From assembly GCA_002364735.1 (NCBI GenBank), contig DEZB01000033.1, positions 1-64,000 of the forward strand: 64,000 nt of DNA, given 5' to 3'. This DNA comes from Bacteroidales bacterium UBA3143. GTDB taxonomy: Bacteria; Bacteroidota; Bacteroidia; Bacteroidales; Dysgonomonadaceae. Made by a program: the position numbers and the translations under genes. Positions 26,601 to 36,201 of the stretch are shown piece by piece. Below the pieces are notes generated by a model. That model was not told the DNA's origin. It did no database searches and saw nothing but the letters and a program-made list of their open reading frames with translations. Position 1 is the first letter of the stretch; each line of letters begins with the position of its first letter.

Positions 26601-27918
26601 AATCATTAAAGGTTTCGGAGAAGTTTCCAGTGTTGTAAATCAAGTTGGACAGGCATTTACAGGCATTACTCCTGAGATAGATAAAGTTATTAATGGCATT
26701 ACTTCAATAGTTGGAGAGACTTCATCAATGGCAGCTACAGGCTTTTCTCTTGGTGGTCCCGTCGGTGCTGCAATTGGTGGTGCAATTGGACTTGGTTCAA
26801 GTCTAATGAAGGTATTCGGAGGTGCAAAAGAGCTATCAGATAAAACTATTAATTCTTATGAAGCATATATTAGCACTCTTGATGACTTAATAGCAAAACA
26901 AAAGGAGTTGATTCAATCAACATCTGGTTCGCAAGCTCTAATAGAAGCTGAGAAAGCTAAAAAACTTATTGAGGCTCAAGTAAAAGCCTCACGTGATTTA
27001 GGAAAAGAGTACCTAAATTCTGGTGCAAGTTGGAAGTCATCCTCTCACGGTGTGAAGATGAAAAAAGAGATGGAGCCATTCCGAAGAGAATTAAACAGTA
27101 TCGGAGTTAACCTTGATTCATTGGGAGGACGTGTAACTGGTTTATTTGATTTGACAGCAGATCAGTTATTGAGAGTAAAACAAGAAGTGCCTAAGTTGTG
27201 GGCAAAGCTGGATGATTCTACACGTCAGTATCTTGAAGCCATCATTGCTGGGGATGAAAAACTAAAAGATTTAATACAAACTACACAAGAAGCTATATCC
27301 GGGTTAACTTTTGATGAAGCAAAAGATTCATTGAAAGCTCTATTGATGGATGCAGATAACACTTTTGAAGATATATCAGGGAAGTTTGATGATTACATGC
27401 GAAATTCAATAATGAATCTTGTGATGGATGGCTCATTGAAACAAAAACTTAAAGCGTGGTATGAGAACTATGTGAAAGCTCTTGATAATGGAAGTTTATC
27501 TGAGAAAGAAGTAGATAACCTGCGCAACCAGTATGATTCTATTGTGAGTGATGCGATGAGAGAGCGCGATAATATGCTTAAGGCTGCTGGCATCGATCCA
27601 AGTAAACGTAAATCAGGTGTAACAGGTGAACTAAAGCAAGAAATGACAGAAGGTTCAGCTTCGCAATTGATAGGGTTGTGGAATATGACAGCAATGGATC
27701 TTCGGGCCATCAAAGATTATATTACTCAGTTTGGATTTAATGACATATCAAAAGAGTTAAACAATCTTCTTAATGAACTGAATGATATAAGGGTAAACAC
27801 TGGTAAGACAGCAGATAACACTGATGGTATAAGAGGACAATTTGACGAAATGAACAGAAAACTCAATACCCTAGATAGAATAGAAAAAAACACAAAGCAA
27901 AATAACAGTAGAGGATAA
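23680..27918 (+). CDS. Tail tape measure protein
   Basis: 1412 residues, the largest gene of the element. The N-terminal 360 residues have the TP901-type core (FETSMLEVATISDAV, ALYQIVSAGHDGADG, KTTMGELGKSISQVTSLAAAF, VLAGVATLTSSGT). Two hydrophobic stretches follow (about 365-455), then long coiled coils (about 460-720 and 770-900) and a Gly/Ala-rich hydrophobic segment near 1015-1045. Such proteins set siphophage tail length and help DNA entry. By the usual rough rule its size implies a tail of about 200 nm. An internal ATG at residue 12 could be the true start. Confidence 0.92.
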   Translation: MGVMNHEGALYMASGIDNTGLHKGKQEAIGIVRTMMKQVTSFDVFAGIGLSAATAFAIAGKQAYEFEKKFETSMLEVATISDAVTESLELYKQQIIDLTTSDQIPIHADEAAKALYQIVSAGHDGADGMLILEASAKNAVGGLTETATAADAITSIMNAYGKSAKDAEHISDLLFTTVKLGKTTMGELGKSISQVTSLAAAFDVEMEQVLAGVATLTSSGTPTAMAMTQIRQSIIAANSELGDGAFKTRTFQEGLNEIVAKANGSESALRALIPNIEAVNGILGLTGIKADKSASDLQAMSDAAGATDDAFKLMAESTENQMKLLTNNITASLRPLGVGILKEVSTISKGLNDAFASGDLENVLKTIKGLLITGAAAWGSYTVALTLNKIARQAYNSVAVMEIATRKTNLALTKANTVAIIKQTLAQAKANTVAMINPYTAIAASIALLTYTIYRHVTALSAQEKAQKLVNDRYDEQKRKVEDERSAIESLIETIKDETKTRYDKQKALNVLQDLYPNIFANLDMEEIKNLNLTETIKELNIELEKRNNLQNEQNIKASKDLLNRKDGSFRWSMDERGEALELMGEKNSYANRLSFFTSGMDDAFKQYVKKSEEAEKERKETADKAYNDTGNNAEKVFEDIKKRVSETKITIASLEKDLANLRTGKTQSSNLEADITAKEESLKKANDTLKTLTGIDESKNKDKVDTTKDVNKILRDLELQNIQDTISIMEDGANKQREQIKADYDMRIIVLDEKEKELRNKQNGNLTKRQEDEFEQSKQLAKLIQEKETAQVVKKESDDSNEKLQKLEKDWNEYYIAYGTYQEKRLAITEDYARQISEAEGNVWKQQTLGKERDKALQDLDLSMAQQSDLWIRLFTDAEKLTTSSLKQIIKETQSLLDYLNGVEGAEIPLGFSPEQLEALKKDPEKVKSILDGMQQKIDYMNKRNPFGSVIQGFKDLNKAGSDTEKQMEATQKIIKGFGEVSSVVNQVGQAFTGITPEIDKVINGITSIVGETSSMAATGFSLGGPVGAAIGGAIGLGSSLMKVFGGAKELSDKTINSYEAYISTLDDLIAKQKELIQSTSGSQALIEAEKAKKLIEAQVKASRDLGKEYLNSGASWKSSSHGVKMKKEMEPFRRELNSIGVNLDSLGGRVTGLFDLTADQLLRVKQEVPKLWAKLDDSTRQYLEAIIAGDEKLKDLIQTTQEAISGLTFDEAKDSLKALLMDADNTFEDISGKFDDYMRNSIMNLVMDGSLKQKLKAWYENYVKALDNGSLSEKEVDNLRNQYDSIVSDAMRERDNMLKAAGIDPSKRKSGVTGELKQEMTEGSASQLIGLWNMTAMDLRAIKDYITQFGFNDISKELNNLLNELNDIRVNTGKTADNTDGIRGQFDEMNRKLNTLDRIEKNTKQNNSRG

Positions 27919-28673
27919 TGATTTACAAAATAGATAATAAACCACTATCACTCTTTGGAGCATATCCAGGACGAGGTAGTCAATTCTTTGCATTAGAGGG
28001 TTTCTTAGACTTACCCAAAAGAATAGGTAAAACAGAATATGATTGGGGTACGTCAATAGAACCTTTCGTAATGAGCGAGGACATCGTTTTGGATGGTCGC
28101 ACACTGACATTAACAGCAGTTATGAAGAAAGATAAGCTAGACGTTTTTAAAACTGCTTGCGTAGCTTGCAAGACCCTGTCGATGGGTAATAATTCTTTCA
28201 ATGTTGTTTGCAAAGATGAAATTCAGGTCACTGAAATAGATGATTACTCTATTGTGATTGTCAATTTTTGGGAATATGAATTCAAACTACAACCTGTTAC
28301 TACCTCTCCAAATGGCACTGGGTTATATGGCATCGACAATTACAGCTTAAATAAAGATTTTGGTATACATATAGCAAGAAGCAATGATATCTTTAATACA
28401 GCGAAAAGAATCGATGTAAACACAACTGAGTTTTACAAATTTACTCAATATAGGAATACACGCAGTATAGAGATTCAATGTGCAATGATGGGTTCATCAT
28501 TTACGGATGTGCAAAACAGAATGAATCAGCTCCATTCTGTTTTGATGGCTCCAGGTATGCGAGTGCTTACAATCAGGAATAATATCTTCTATGTATATTT
28601 TAAAGATGGATTTGCTGTACAAGCAATCAGTGAGAATATTTTAAAATTCAATCTAAAATCTACTGTGCTATGA
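27918..28673 (+). CDS. Distal tail (Dit)-like protein
   Basis: 251 residues, beginning at the last base of the tape-measure stop. Position directly after the tape measure, beta-rich composition and length fit a distal tail protein that caps the tail tube and anchors the tip. DLPKRIGKTEYDWGTSIEPF and the internal repeat of beta segments support this. No enzymatic motif is seen. The assignment rests mainly on order. Confidence 0.65.
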   Translation: MIYKIDNKPLSLFGAYPGRGSQFFALEGFLDLPKRIGKTEYDWGTSIEPFVMSEDIVLDGRTLTLTAVMKKDKLDVFKTACVACKTLSMGNNSFNVVCKDEIQVTEIDDYSIVIVNFWEYEFKLQPVTTSPNGTGLYGIDNYSLNKDFGIHIARSNDIFNTAKRIDVNTTEFYKFTQYRNTRSIEIQCAMMGSSFTDVQNRMNQLHSVLMAPGMRVLTIRNNIFYVYFKDGFAVQAISENILKFNLKSTVL

Positions 28674-30829
28674 TTCAGGTTTATCGTATAGTGAATGATG
28701 TTGAAGTTGCTGTATATAGCTTACCAAAGCAGAATGCAGTAATTAAAACTGCTATAATGGGTGTAAATGAAATACCCGTTTCATTTGTATCTGATTCTAC
28801 TATACCTGCAGAAGTAGGAGATTACATAAAAATAGAAAATACCAACTATAAGCTAAATCGTGAACCAGAAGAAGAGAAGCGCTCAGAAGTAGAGTATTCT
28901 TATGACTTCATCTTCGAACATCCTGAATATACGCTATTAGACAAGCTCTATGAATTTCAATTAACAGGGCAAACATCATTTAACATGACTGGTAGATTAG
29001 TTGATTTTCTTGCTTTGCTTTTGTGGAATGTAAATATAGATCAGAATTCCTTAGGTGTGGATACTGGATGGACCACTGCTTTAATTTATTCAACTGGCTA
29101 CAAAACATTGCATTTTGAGCACTTGAATTGTCGTGAAGTATTGCAGAAGCTTGCAGAAGAATTTAGCTGTGAGTATTTCTGCAATAACAAAGAGATAAAT
29201 TTTGTTGATCGAATTGAAAATGTAACATCTTTAGTTTTTGAGCAAGGTAAAGGAAAAGGCTTGTATAGCATTCATCAAAGGTACGTTGATAAAGAAGATA
29301 CAGTAACGAGAATACGTCCACGAGGAGGGAATAAGAATGTGCCTAATGCGCATGCAGACAGTGAGGGTTATTTGAAACTGCCTGAAATGTATATTGAGAA
29401 TTTCTCAGAGCATAGCAAGGTAGTTGAGCGTCAAGTAACATTTGAAGAGGTTTATCCTCATTTTGACGGTAAAGTTTCAAGTGTTTCTGGTGCTAATAAT
29501 TCTGTATTTCTTTGTCCTCAAATTAACTTCAATTTAAATGCTATTGCTATTGGTGATAATGCAAGAATAAATTTCTTGTCAGGTGCATTGATGGGAATTT
29601 CTTTTAAATTTCAATACAACCATGCTGAAAAGAAGATAACACTCATTGAGCAAGATGATGATACTGCCTTAGTAGATGAAGATGGGAAACGGCCACAAGT
29701 GCCAAATTCGTTAAAGAAAGCATTGAATGGAGACACATTCAATTTCACTGGTGTGATCATGCCACAAGAGTATGTCAATGATGCTATTATTGAATTAAGG
29801 CAAAAGTCAAACAAGTGGCTTGACTTCTATTCTCAAAAGCGAGTAAAGTTTGAATTAGATGTCGATTACAGATACATGCGAGGTAAACCTGATTTACATG
29901 CAGGTGATTTGGTTGTAATATCTATTCCTGAAAAGTCTTTACATAAACTTATTCGCATTGTAGCTCTTGAAAAAATCATTGATTCAGGCTCAATTAATGC
30001 GACTGTGTCTAACTATCTTGAAGAGACATGGGATAAGTATTACAAAGATAAAATTGAAGACATCAAAAATGAGATAATTGTAAAAAATGAAAACCTTAAA
30101 GATACCTTTCAAGGCATTTTCAAAGATGGGATAATTACAGAATCAGAGTTAAAAATAATAGAGTCCAGTCTTTCTTCTTACAAAATTGAAAGAGAACAAT
30201 TAAATGCAACTTATTTAGTGATTCGAGGTAATCAAAAGCTTATTAACAAAGCACCGCTTAACACTGCTTGGAATAACTATCAATCTGCTTATGATGATGT
30301 AACGTCTGCAATCAACACTGCTATAGCAGATAGAGAGATAAGTGAAGTTGAGAAAGCGAACATCAACAACAAAATAGAGCTTTATTCTACACGCATAAGT
30401 GAATTATCTACAGCTTTTGAAAATGCACGGGATGAAATAGAGAATAAAAGAGATGAACAAACCATCGAAAAAATCCCCCCACCCCTTTGGAACATCGAAG
30501 CCGTAAACGTAATAGATGGCGAACCACTTGCCATCTTCCGTAAAGCTCCAAATGAGGCACTCCACAGCGTAACCGTTCGTCCAAAATTTATGCGAAACGG
30601 GCAAGATGTGACAGATATAATGAATACATCTACACTAAGATTGTATGAGATTGAACGCTCTAACCGTAACGGTGTGGATGATAAAGGGCAATTGGACAGC
30701 GATTGGAACTTAGTTCACAGAGGTGCAACGGAAGTCACGCTCACGCACTTGGATGTGATGTGGACGGCTAATATAGTGATGGTTTTTGACGATGAAATCT
30801 TGGAACAGCAATATCAAATATTAAAATAA
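28670..30829 (+). CDS. Tail tip / tail-associated (Tal-like) protein
   Basis: 719 residues. The N-terminal about 400 residues are beta-rich (IPVSFVSDSTIPAEVGDYIKI, YSYDFIFEHPEYTLLD), like the gp27-type hub of siphophage tips. A helical segment follows (about 455-590) containing GIITESELKIIESSL and DREISEVEKANINNKIE. The last 120 residues form a beta domain that is more GC-rich at the DNA level. It overlaps the Dit-like gene by 4 nt. It would form the tip that contacts the cell surface; a lytic domain is not evident. Confidence 0.7.
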   Translation: MIQVYRIVNDVEVAVYSLPKQNAVIKTAIMGVNEIPVSFVSDSTIPAEVGDYIKIENTNYKLNREPEEEKRSEVEYSYDFIFEHPEYTLLDKLYEFQLTGQTSFNMTGRLVDFLALLLWNVNIDQNSLGVDTGWTTALIYSTGYKTLHFEHLNCREVLQKLAEEFSCEYFCNNKEINFVDRIENVTSLVFEQGKGKGLYSIHQRYVDKEDTVTRIRPRGGNKNVPNAHADSEGYLKLPEMYIENFSEHSKVVERQVTFEEVYPHFDGKVSSVSGANNSVFLCPQINFNLNAIAIGDNARINFLSGALMGISFKFQYNHAEKKITLIEQDDDTALVDEDGKRPQVPNSLKKALNGDTFNFTGVIMPQEYVNDAIIELRQKSNKWLDFYSQKRVKFELDVDYRYMRGKPDLHAGDLVVISIPEKSLHKLIRIVALEKIIDSGSINATVSNYLEETWDKYYKDKIEDIKNEIIVKNENLKDTFQGIFKDGIITESELKIIESSLSSYKIEREQLNATYLVIRGNQKLINKAPLNTAWNNYQSAYDDVTSAINTAIADREISEVEKANINNKIELYSTRISELSTAFENARDEIENKRDEQTIEKIPPPLWNIEAVNVIDGEPLAIFRKAPNEALHSVTVRPKFMRNGQDVTDIMNTSTLRLYEIERSNRNGVDDKGQLDSDWNLVHRGATEVTLTHLDVMWTANIVMVFDDEILEQQYQILK

Positions 30830-30831
30830 AA

Positions 30832-33333
30832 ATGGCACAGAAAAAAACAAATACGACCATAACCGACCAAATGGACGGTCAACCCGCAATTCTTTTAGCA
30901 AATGGTAATTGGGGTGTTTTTAATCCCACAACAAATAGATACGAAGATTCGGGCATGAGGGCCAGTCCCGATGATGACAGCTCTGCAATAAAGTATTTCA
31001 AACTAAGTAACACCTCTTCTCCGCTTACAGCTCCTACCCGAACAGGTGGTTGGGATAGCATCACAACGCTTAACAGTGCATTGGCTACAGCTGGATGGGA
31101 TGAAGATCCTTTAGAAACAAGCAAGACAAACAAATTTCAGTGGATTGCTACGTATGGCAAGGAAAACCTTGTTGATGCTACTACTACGCAACAGGAGGGG
31201 CACATGGTGTTCAAACCTCGATACACGTTAACGAATGTTCGCTTGTGGTCTAACTATGCCGACTCGCCTACAATTAAGGTGGAAAATGGCATTATTACAG
31301 TCACCAATCCTGACGGGACAACCGAAACGCAACAGATAGCAACAGCCGAATCATTGCAAGCCGTGATGAGCCTAATTGGCTCGATGCAAGAACAGTTGGA
31401 TGGTGCAGTTTATTCGTACAGCTTACCTGGCATTCCTACTTTGAGCAATACGCCAGCTGAAGGTGAGAATGCCGAACCTGCACGTTCTTGGCGACTTGAT
31501 AACAGTGGTAATCCTATAACCGATCCTTCCACTATTGCAGATATTTACAAAACGCACGTGGATGATACTTATACAGATACAACCACATACGTGTCGTATC
31601 GCTTTCAGATAACCGAAGGTGCATCTCCGTCTAATCCTGCAAGTTATAAGTGGAAAGTGATTGAAGATTCTGCATTGACAAAGGCTTTGGGAGATATTGC
31701 AAAATTGGGAGACGAAAAGGTTACCATCTTCACAGCGCAACCAACAAAAGGCTACAAGAAGGGCAATATGTGGATGCAAGCAGATGGAACTATTTTGCAC
31801 GCTCTTAGAGATTCTGTTGGGAATACATACGTAGCAGAAGATTGGATTCAGCCTTACGCCACTAAAGCAGAAGTAAATGCAGCAGGGCAAGCTATAATGG
31901 ATGATTTAAACCAAGCCAAGGCAGATGCGCAAGCTACTGCTAACAATCTAACAACGCTCGAAAGCAGTCTTACATCACTTGAAACAGGAGTTGGAAAAGC
32001 AATTAAGGATAACATTGTAGATGAAAGCGAAAAGAATGACTTGCGTACATTTAATAACAACCTCGATGTAGAGCAATCCAAAACTTTGTCGACTGTCAAT
32101 TACCTTATATCTTCTAAATATCTACCTGCTGCTAAGAAAACGGCATTGCAAACAAAGAGTGATGCCTACTTGGGCGCTAATGGTTCTATTGATCAACTTC
32201 AAGCGGCTATTGTGGAGATGGTTAAAGATGGACTAATAACAGTTGAAGAGCGAACAATTTACAACACCAAATTGGGTGCCTACAAAACGCACGCTTCTGA
32301 AATGGAGAACCTTATTGCTGATGCAAGAAAGGTGATTGATGAGAAGTTGGAGAGTTTGGCGGATGAGAAGGTGGATAACTTGGAGATTGGGGGGGTAAAT
32401 TTACTGCCATCTTTATATGATATGTTTAATATTTCGGGGAGTATTTATGGATATTTCAAGATTAGCAAAGATGACACAAATCTAATAGGATCTATTTACG
32501 AAAAAGATCCTTCGGTTGATATGTCAGGTGTATTTTTTGGCTTTTCAAAATTAGGGGATGAGCCCAGTGGAGGAGTTGACTGGTTTTACCACGCTGGAAA
32601 TCTTATGAAAAAGACAATAAAAACATCACAATATACATATTTCAGCTTTTTCCCAAACAGAAGGAGTACCTTCGATAAAATATTCAGCAGGTTTTTTATT
32701 CAAATCGAAAAAGGAACAAAACCAACAGGATGGTCTCCCGCCCCCGAAGTCGTCCAGGCCGAAATCGACAAAGGCATAGCCACTGTCACCACTCTTTACA
32801 AAAATGTAAATAAAGGCACCACCCCACTCAAGCCAACGAAAGAAACAGAGGTAAGCGATGGTTGGAGCGAAGCCTCCCCCGCCAAAATAGATGGCAAAGT
32901 TATCTGGAGCATCAATAGAACCGCTTTGAAAAATGGTACGTATATCTATTCCAATCCTGCCAACATCGAGGGCGCAAAAGGTGAAGATGCTTTAAGTGTA
33001 AGTCTTAACAGACAAGGCTCATTTCGCACCTACTGGCGACAAATAGCAAGCGATGGAACAATATTGTCAGCTCCCGAACCAGTTAGCGAAGTGGTTGGCG
33101 GTGTAACGGTTGGCGACATTAAGTATGTGAAGGTTACGGCTTCTATTTATAAGGGTGTTAGAGATGTGACTGAGATTGCTAAAACGGGCGGTGGAAACTT
33201 CAAATTTTACGTGAATAGCGTACTAAAAAATGAAGAACAAAGTGAGATATTGCTTGATGCTGCTACTTATGCAGATGGCACGGATGATGATGTGCAGTTT
33301 GAATTTGATGACGCTAATGCTAAAAACTGGTAA
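30832..33333 (+). CDS. Tail fibre / tip appendage protein
   Basis: 833 residues, 2 bp after the tail-tip gene. The order is a beta-rich N-terminus, a helical middle with GKAIKDNIVDESEKNDLRTF and VKDGLITVEERTIYNTKLG (the same helical unit as in the preceding protein), then Ig/carbohydrate-binding-like beta domains. The DNA is visibly more GC-rich than the flanking phage genes, as often seen for host-range modules acquired separately. Likely role is adhesion; receptor unknown. Confidence 0.7.
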   Translation: MAQKKTNTTITDQMDGQPAILLANGNWGVFNPTTNRYEDSGMRASPDDDSSAIKYFKLSNTSSPLTAPTRTGGWDSITTLNSALATAGWDEDPLETSKTNKFQWIATYGKENLVDATTTQQEGHMVFKPRYTLTNVRLWSNYADSPTIKVENGIITVTNPDGTTETQQIATAESLQAVMSLIGSMQEQLDGAVYSYSLPGIPTLSNTPAEGENAEPARSWRLDNSGNPITDPSTIADIYKTHVDDTYTDTTTYVSYRFQITEGASPSNPASYKWKVIEDSALTKALGDIAKLGDEKVTIFTAQPTKGYKKGNMWMQADGTILHALRDSVGNTYVAEDWIQPYATKAEVNAAGQAIMDDLNQAKADAQATANNLTTLESSLTSLETGVGKAIKDNIVDESEKNDLRTFNNNLDVEQSKTLSTVNYLISSKYLPAAKKTALQTKSDAYLGANGSIDQLQAAIVEMVKDGLITVEERTIYNTKLGAYKTHASEMENLIADARKVIDEKLESLADEKVDNLEIGGVNLLPSLYDMFNISGSIYGYFKISKDDTNLIGSIYEKDPSVDMSGVFFGFSKLGDEPSGGVDWFYHAGNLMKKTIKTSQYTYFSFFPNRRSTFDKIFSRFFIQIEKGTKPTGWSPAPEVVQAEIDKGIATVTTLYKNVNKGTTPLKPTKETEVSDGWSEASPAKIDGKVIWSINRTALKNGTYIYSNPANIEGAKGEDALSVSLNRQGSFRTYWRQIASDGTILSAPEPVSEVVGGVTVGDIKYVKVTASIYKGVRDVTEIAKTGGGNFKFYVNSVLKNEEQSEILLDAATYADGTDDDVQFEFDDANAKNW

Positions 33334-33338
33334 CGAAT

Positions 33339-34589
33339 ATGGCTAAGAGATTACAGAGTTTATCGATATCGGATAAGGAGGACACTACTGGAAAATTAGA
33401 AGCAGAAATCCGCAAAGCCGACTACCTAATTGCTGCACTTAAAGAGTTAACCACCGTAGAAGCTGGTCTTGTGCTTTCGCACATCATAGCTGCAATGGAT
33501 AGCAACAAAGTTGTAAAATCCTACATAAGTGGCGATGCAGAGCTAAATCCTACTGCAATAGCTGCGGGGGTAAAAGATTTTGGAATGACTAATGAGACTA
33601 AGAATGTGGCTATTAATCACGATGGAAGCGGTTGGCTCGGCAATTTGAGGTATTCGGAAACAGGTGAAGTATATACCGTCGATCCCCTCACTGGCGAGAA
33701 AAAACTAATTATCAACGCCCAAGACATTCCCGATATTGCAGACCTTCTCAGCAGCATCAATTTTGGCAACTCTACTACATTGAGTGGTGCAAGATTATCT
33801 GCACCAGACACGGGATATGGTTATCAATATATGTCTGGATATTTAGATGTTGGTAAAGATAACGCTGGAATAACAATAGCTGGTGGTGCTTCTTTCTATT
33901 TTTCTGGCGTATTTGATAATGACGCCGACTATGCCGATATGGAGCTTTGCTTAATGCATAATGACAATCTGGTGAAAGTGGTACAGTCTATTAGGGTGTC
34001 GCTCAATAGTCCTAATAATCAGCTATTAGTTGATACAGTGGTTATTGAGGGCTTGCCAAAAGGCAGATATAAGCTAATGTTACGAGCATCAATTAGCAAT
34101 CCGCTTTCATCAGCCTCAGGAGGCATTGGAAACACCGTTATGTCGTGGGCGTTTAAACAATCAAAAGTACGCCGTGCTCAGCTCGGCTTAAATGGCTTTA
34201 TGCTGTTTTACGAAAATTCGCATATGTATTTTAGTAAAGAAAGGGGTTTTTCCTTCAAAGGACATATGGATATGCCAGGGCTGTTGGGTAGTGGAAGTTT
34301 CAATTCAGCAGGCTCTCAAGATGCAAACAAGAAATGGGGTGCAAAATCATCTAATCTTGCAGCTCAAAAAGTGTCAACAGGAAGGTACAAGATATTTCAC
34401 AACATAGGGAGTCCGCATTTTAATGCCATTATCTCTCCGCATGCATGGCTCTACCAAGGTGCATACAGGGGGATGAGTCACGGCATAGTTGCAAAAACAG
34501 ATACCTATGTAGAGGTCGTATTCACAGACTTTGGAGGCAATCCGCAAGATGTTGGCTTCGATGTCACGTTTTATGGCAATAACTTTTAA
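33339..34589 (+). CDS. Receptor-binding / tail tip protein
   Basis: 416 residues, 5 bp after the fibre gene and last of the tail block. The N-terminus is a short helical attachment region (about 1-60), followed by beta-rich domains with GSGWLGNLRYSETGEVYTVD and a C-terminal jelly-roll-like domain ending FDVTFYGNNF. No catalytic motif is evident. Position at the end of the tail-tip module suggests the receptor-binding or tip protein. Confidence 0.6.
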   Translation: MAKRLQSLSISDKEDTTGKLEAEIRKADYLIAALKELTTVEAGLVLSHIIAAMDSNKVVKSYISGDAELNPTAIAAGVKDFGMTNETKNVAINHDGSGWLGNLRYSETGEVYTVDPLTGEKKLIINAQDIPDIADLLSSINFGNSTTLSGARLSAPDTGYGYQYMSGYLDVGKDNAGITIAGGASFYFSGVFDNDADYADMELCLMHNDNLVKVVQSIRVSLNSPNNQLLVDTVVIEGLPKGRYKLMLRASISNPLSSASGGIGNTVMSWAFKQSKVRRAQLGLNGFMLFYENSHMYFSKERGFSFKGHMDMPGLLGSGSFNSAGSQDANKKWGAKSSNLAAQKVSTGRYKIFHNIGSPHFNAIISPHAWLYQGAYRGMSHGIVAKTDTYVEVVFTDFGGNPQDVGFDVTFYGNNF

Positions 34590-34630
34590 GCACAAAAAAA
34601 GCATCTAATCATTTAGATGCTTTTTTGTGC
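34590..34630. terminator. Bidirectional terminator between tail block and accessory cassette
   Basis: A near-perfect hairpin, GCACAAAAAA(A)GCATCTAA / TTTAGATGCTTTTTTGTGC around TCA. It has A-runs and T-runs on both sides, so it can end the plus-strand tail operon and the minus-strand cassette. Confidence 0.88.
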
Positions 34631-34647
34631 GTGTGTTTTGTGTTCTA

Positions 34648-35211
34648 TTAATTCAACCCTTCTTCTTGTAAGGTTCTATATTCCGCTCCCGTAATAGGGA
34701 TAAATGTAAATGCATTGTCAAACAGTTGATACACCGCTTCATAATCTCCACTTTCGTATGCCTTTGTAATGCCCAATTCTGCTGTTCTTATCACCTCGTT
34801 AGGAATATATGCTATCGTATCAGTTTCATCTTCATGCATACCCCTAACAAGCACAAAGTCAAATCCTTTTATAAAGTCTTTTCTCATCACGCCGTCCCAT
34901 AGTATGATGTCAGTACCCCACATTTTCAAAGCTGGCAACTGATAGTCTCTTTGATTGTCTGAAAATCCACGAGCAAAAAGAGAAGCTTTTTCTCTATATT
35001 TATTATCTGAGTAATTAGTATAATAAAACATTGTCGAAGTTTGCTCCACAATCTCAAGCCCTGTCAGGTGTTCAGTGTTGGCTCTTGTTTTCACACCTTT
35101 GGCTGGACGTATCAACACAGTTGCATCTGTGTCCCACACCATGTTTTTTGTTTTGTCTTCACAGCTCCCAAACGCCAATACAACGATCAATAGTAGTAAT
35201 AATTTCTTCAT
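34648..35211 (-). CDS. Lipoprotein of the lysogeny cassette
   Basis: 187 residues. A signal peptide (MKKLLLLLIVVLAFGSC) ends with a lipobox, so the protein should be lipidated at Cys17 and face the periplasm or outer membrane. The mature part has no recognised domain; it contains WGTDIILWDG and ITGAEYRTLQEEG near the end. It is transcribed against the flanking late genes from its own host-type promoter (35234-35265). Blocking superinfection by masking or altering a surface receptor is a common role of such prophage lipoproteins, but this is inference. Confidence 0.75.
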   Translation of the reverse strand: MKKLLLLLIVVLAFGSCEDKTKNMVWDTDATVLIRPAKGVKTRANTEHLTGLEIVEQTSTMFYYTNYSDNKYREKASLFARGFSDNQRDYQLPALKMWGTDIILWDGVMRKDFIKGFDFVLVRGMHEDETDTIAYIPNEVIRTAELGITKAYESGDYEAVYQLFDNAFTFIPITGAEYRTLQEEGLN

Positions 35212-35233
35212 AGTTACAGTTTTTAATTTTATT

Positions 35234-35265
35234 CAAAGGTAAATAATAAGTTTTGTAAATAACAA
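35234..35265 (-). promoter_or_regulatory. Host-type promoter of the cassette lipoprotein
   Basis: On the minus strand: TTG (35263-35265), 21-nt spacer, TACCTTTG (35234-35241), 23 nt before the ATG. Confidence 0.6.
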
Positions 35266-35363
35266 TATCTACTTTAAAATATAGAATAAATACTGTTTTT
35301 GGGGTAATGAAGAAAAACTAAAACAAGAGGTAAACCTTAAATAAGACGAAAAAGATATTATTT

Positions 35364-36188
35364 TCAATATACTTTCTCAATTATCTTTTCAAATAGTAGA
35401 TACACAAATTTATTTGTTTCACTTATAAGTTCTTTTAAAGAATCATCTGTAACTACAAGAGCCTCTCCAAATACTGTAGTATAGTAACGATGCGCAAAAT
35501 CATTTCTTAAATTATAAGCTTTTACTAAAAAAGAATAATCTGGCAATGTGACATCTAATAATGTAAGAAAAAGATTTTCTATTTCGGGTTCAAAGTTATT
35601 GTATTGATAATCTCTTAATTTTAGAATTACTTCTTTGTAACTCAATCCACTAAATCTATTTCGTTTTAAATATGAGTCCCTTACCTCTTCAAATCTTAAG
35701 AAACAAGTAACTAGAATATCCATTGCGAACAACTCATAATTAGATAGAACAGCTTGGTATAACATCCTGTTAACACTAGATAGCGAATTTAGAGTTCTAA
35801 AGATTAAATTACAAGAAATATCTGTAGATCCGAAAGGTCGGGTTTTATTTACATTTGATTCTAATATATTCTTTATATCAAGAATATTGTTGTTATATGT
35901 ATAAATACTGTTGTAGGGATTAGGTGTTTTAATTTCACTTCCAAAGCTAACAATATCATCAGTCACCTGATATATAACATCATCTTCACAAATTAGATCA
36001 TTTGTGACATATCGAAACTCTCTCCCATTTTCTATTTTTATATTATCCGCACTAATGATTTTAGTACATCTCATTTTATCAAAAGTTGAAAGAGCAACTA
36101 AATCAGTGTAAGAAACCTCCTTATCTGTATCAAATAGGATGTTCCCTTCAATTAAAACATTCTTGTGAAAATTTTTTATTTCATACAT
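35364..36188 (-). CDS. HEPN-domain-like protein (candidate RNase / abortive-infection gene)
   Basis: 274 residues. The N-terminal half is beta-rich and unrecognised. The C-terminal half is helical, with MLYQAVLSNYELFAMDILVT and, near the end, YNLRNDFAHRYY. The R228-x4-H233 pair is the Rx4-6H signature of HEPN RNases, in the usual helical context of RiboL-PSP-HEPN proteins. HEPN proteins are toxins or effectors in many anti-phage systems. The gene is 13 bp downstream of a small minus-strand gene, both run opposite to the late genes, and a host-type promoter lies upstream. Defence against other phages is a reasoned guess; a non-catalytic HEPN fold is possible. Confidence 0.6.
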   Translation of the reverse strand: MYEIKNFHKNVLIEGNILFDTDKEVSYTDLVALSTFDKMRCTKIISADNIKIENGREFRYVTNDLICEDDVIYQVTDDIVSFGSEIKTPNPYNSIYTYNNNILDIKNILESNVNKTRPFGSTDISCNLIFRTLNSLSSVNRMLYQAVLSNYELFAMDILVTCFLRFEEVRDSYLKRNRFSGLSYKEVILKLRDYQYNNFEPEIENLFLTLLDVTLPDYSFLVKAYNLRNDFAHRYYTTVFGEALVVTDDSLKELISETNKFVYLLFEKIIEKVY

Positions 36189-36201
36189 AACACTTAATTA
36201 G

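Noticed and set aside
30832..34589. Diversity-generating retroelement acting on the tail proteins
   Set aside because: No reverse transcriptase and no template/variable repeat pair were found.
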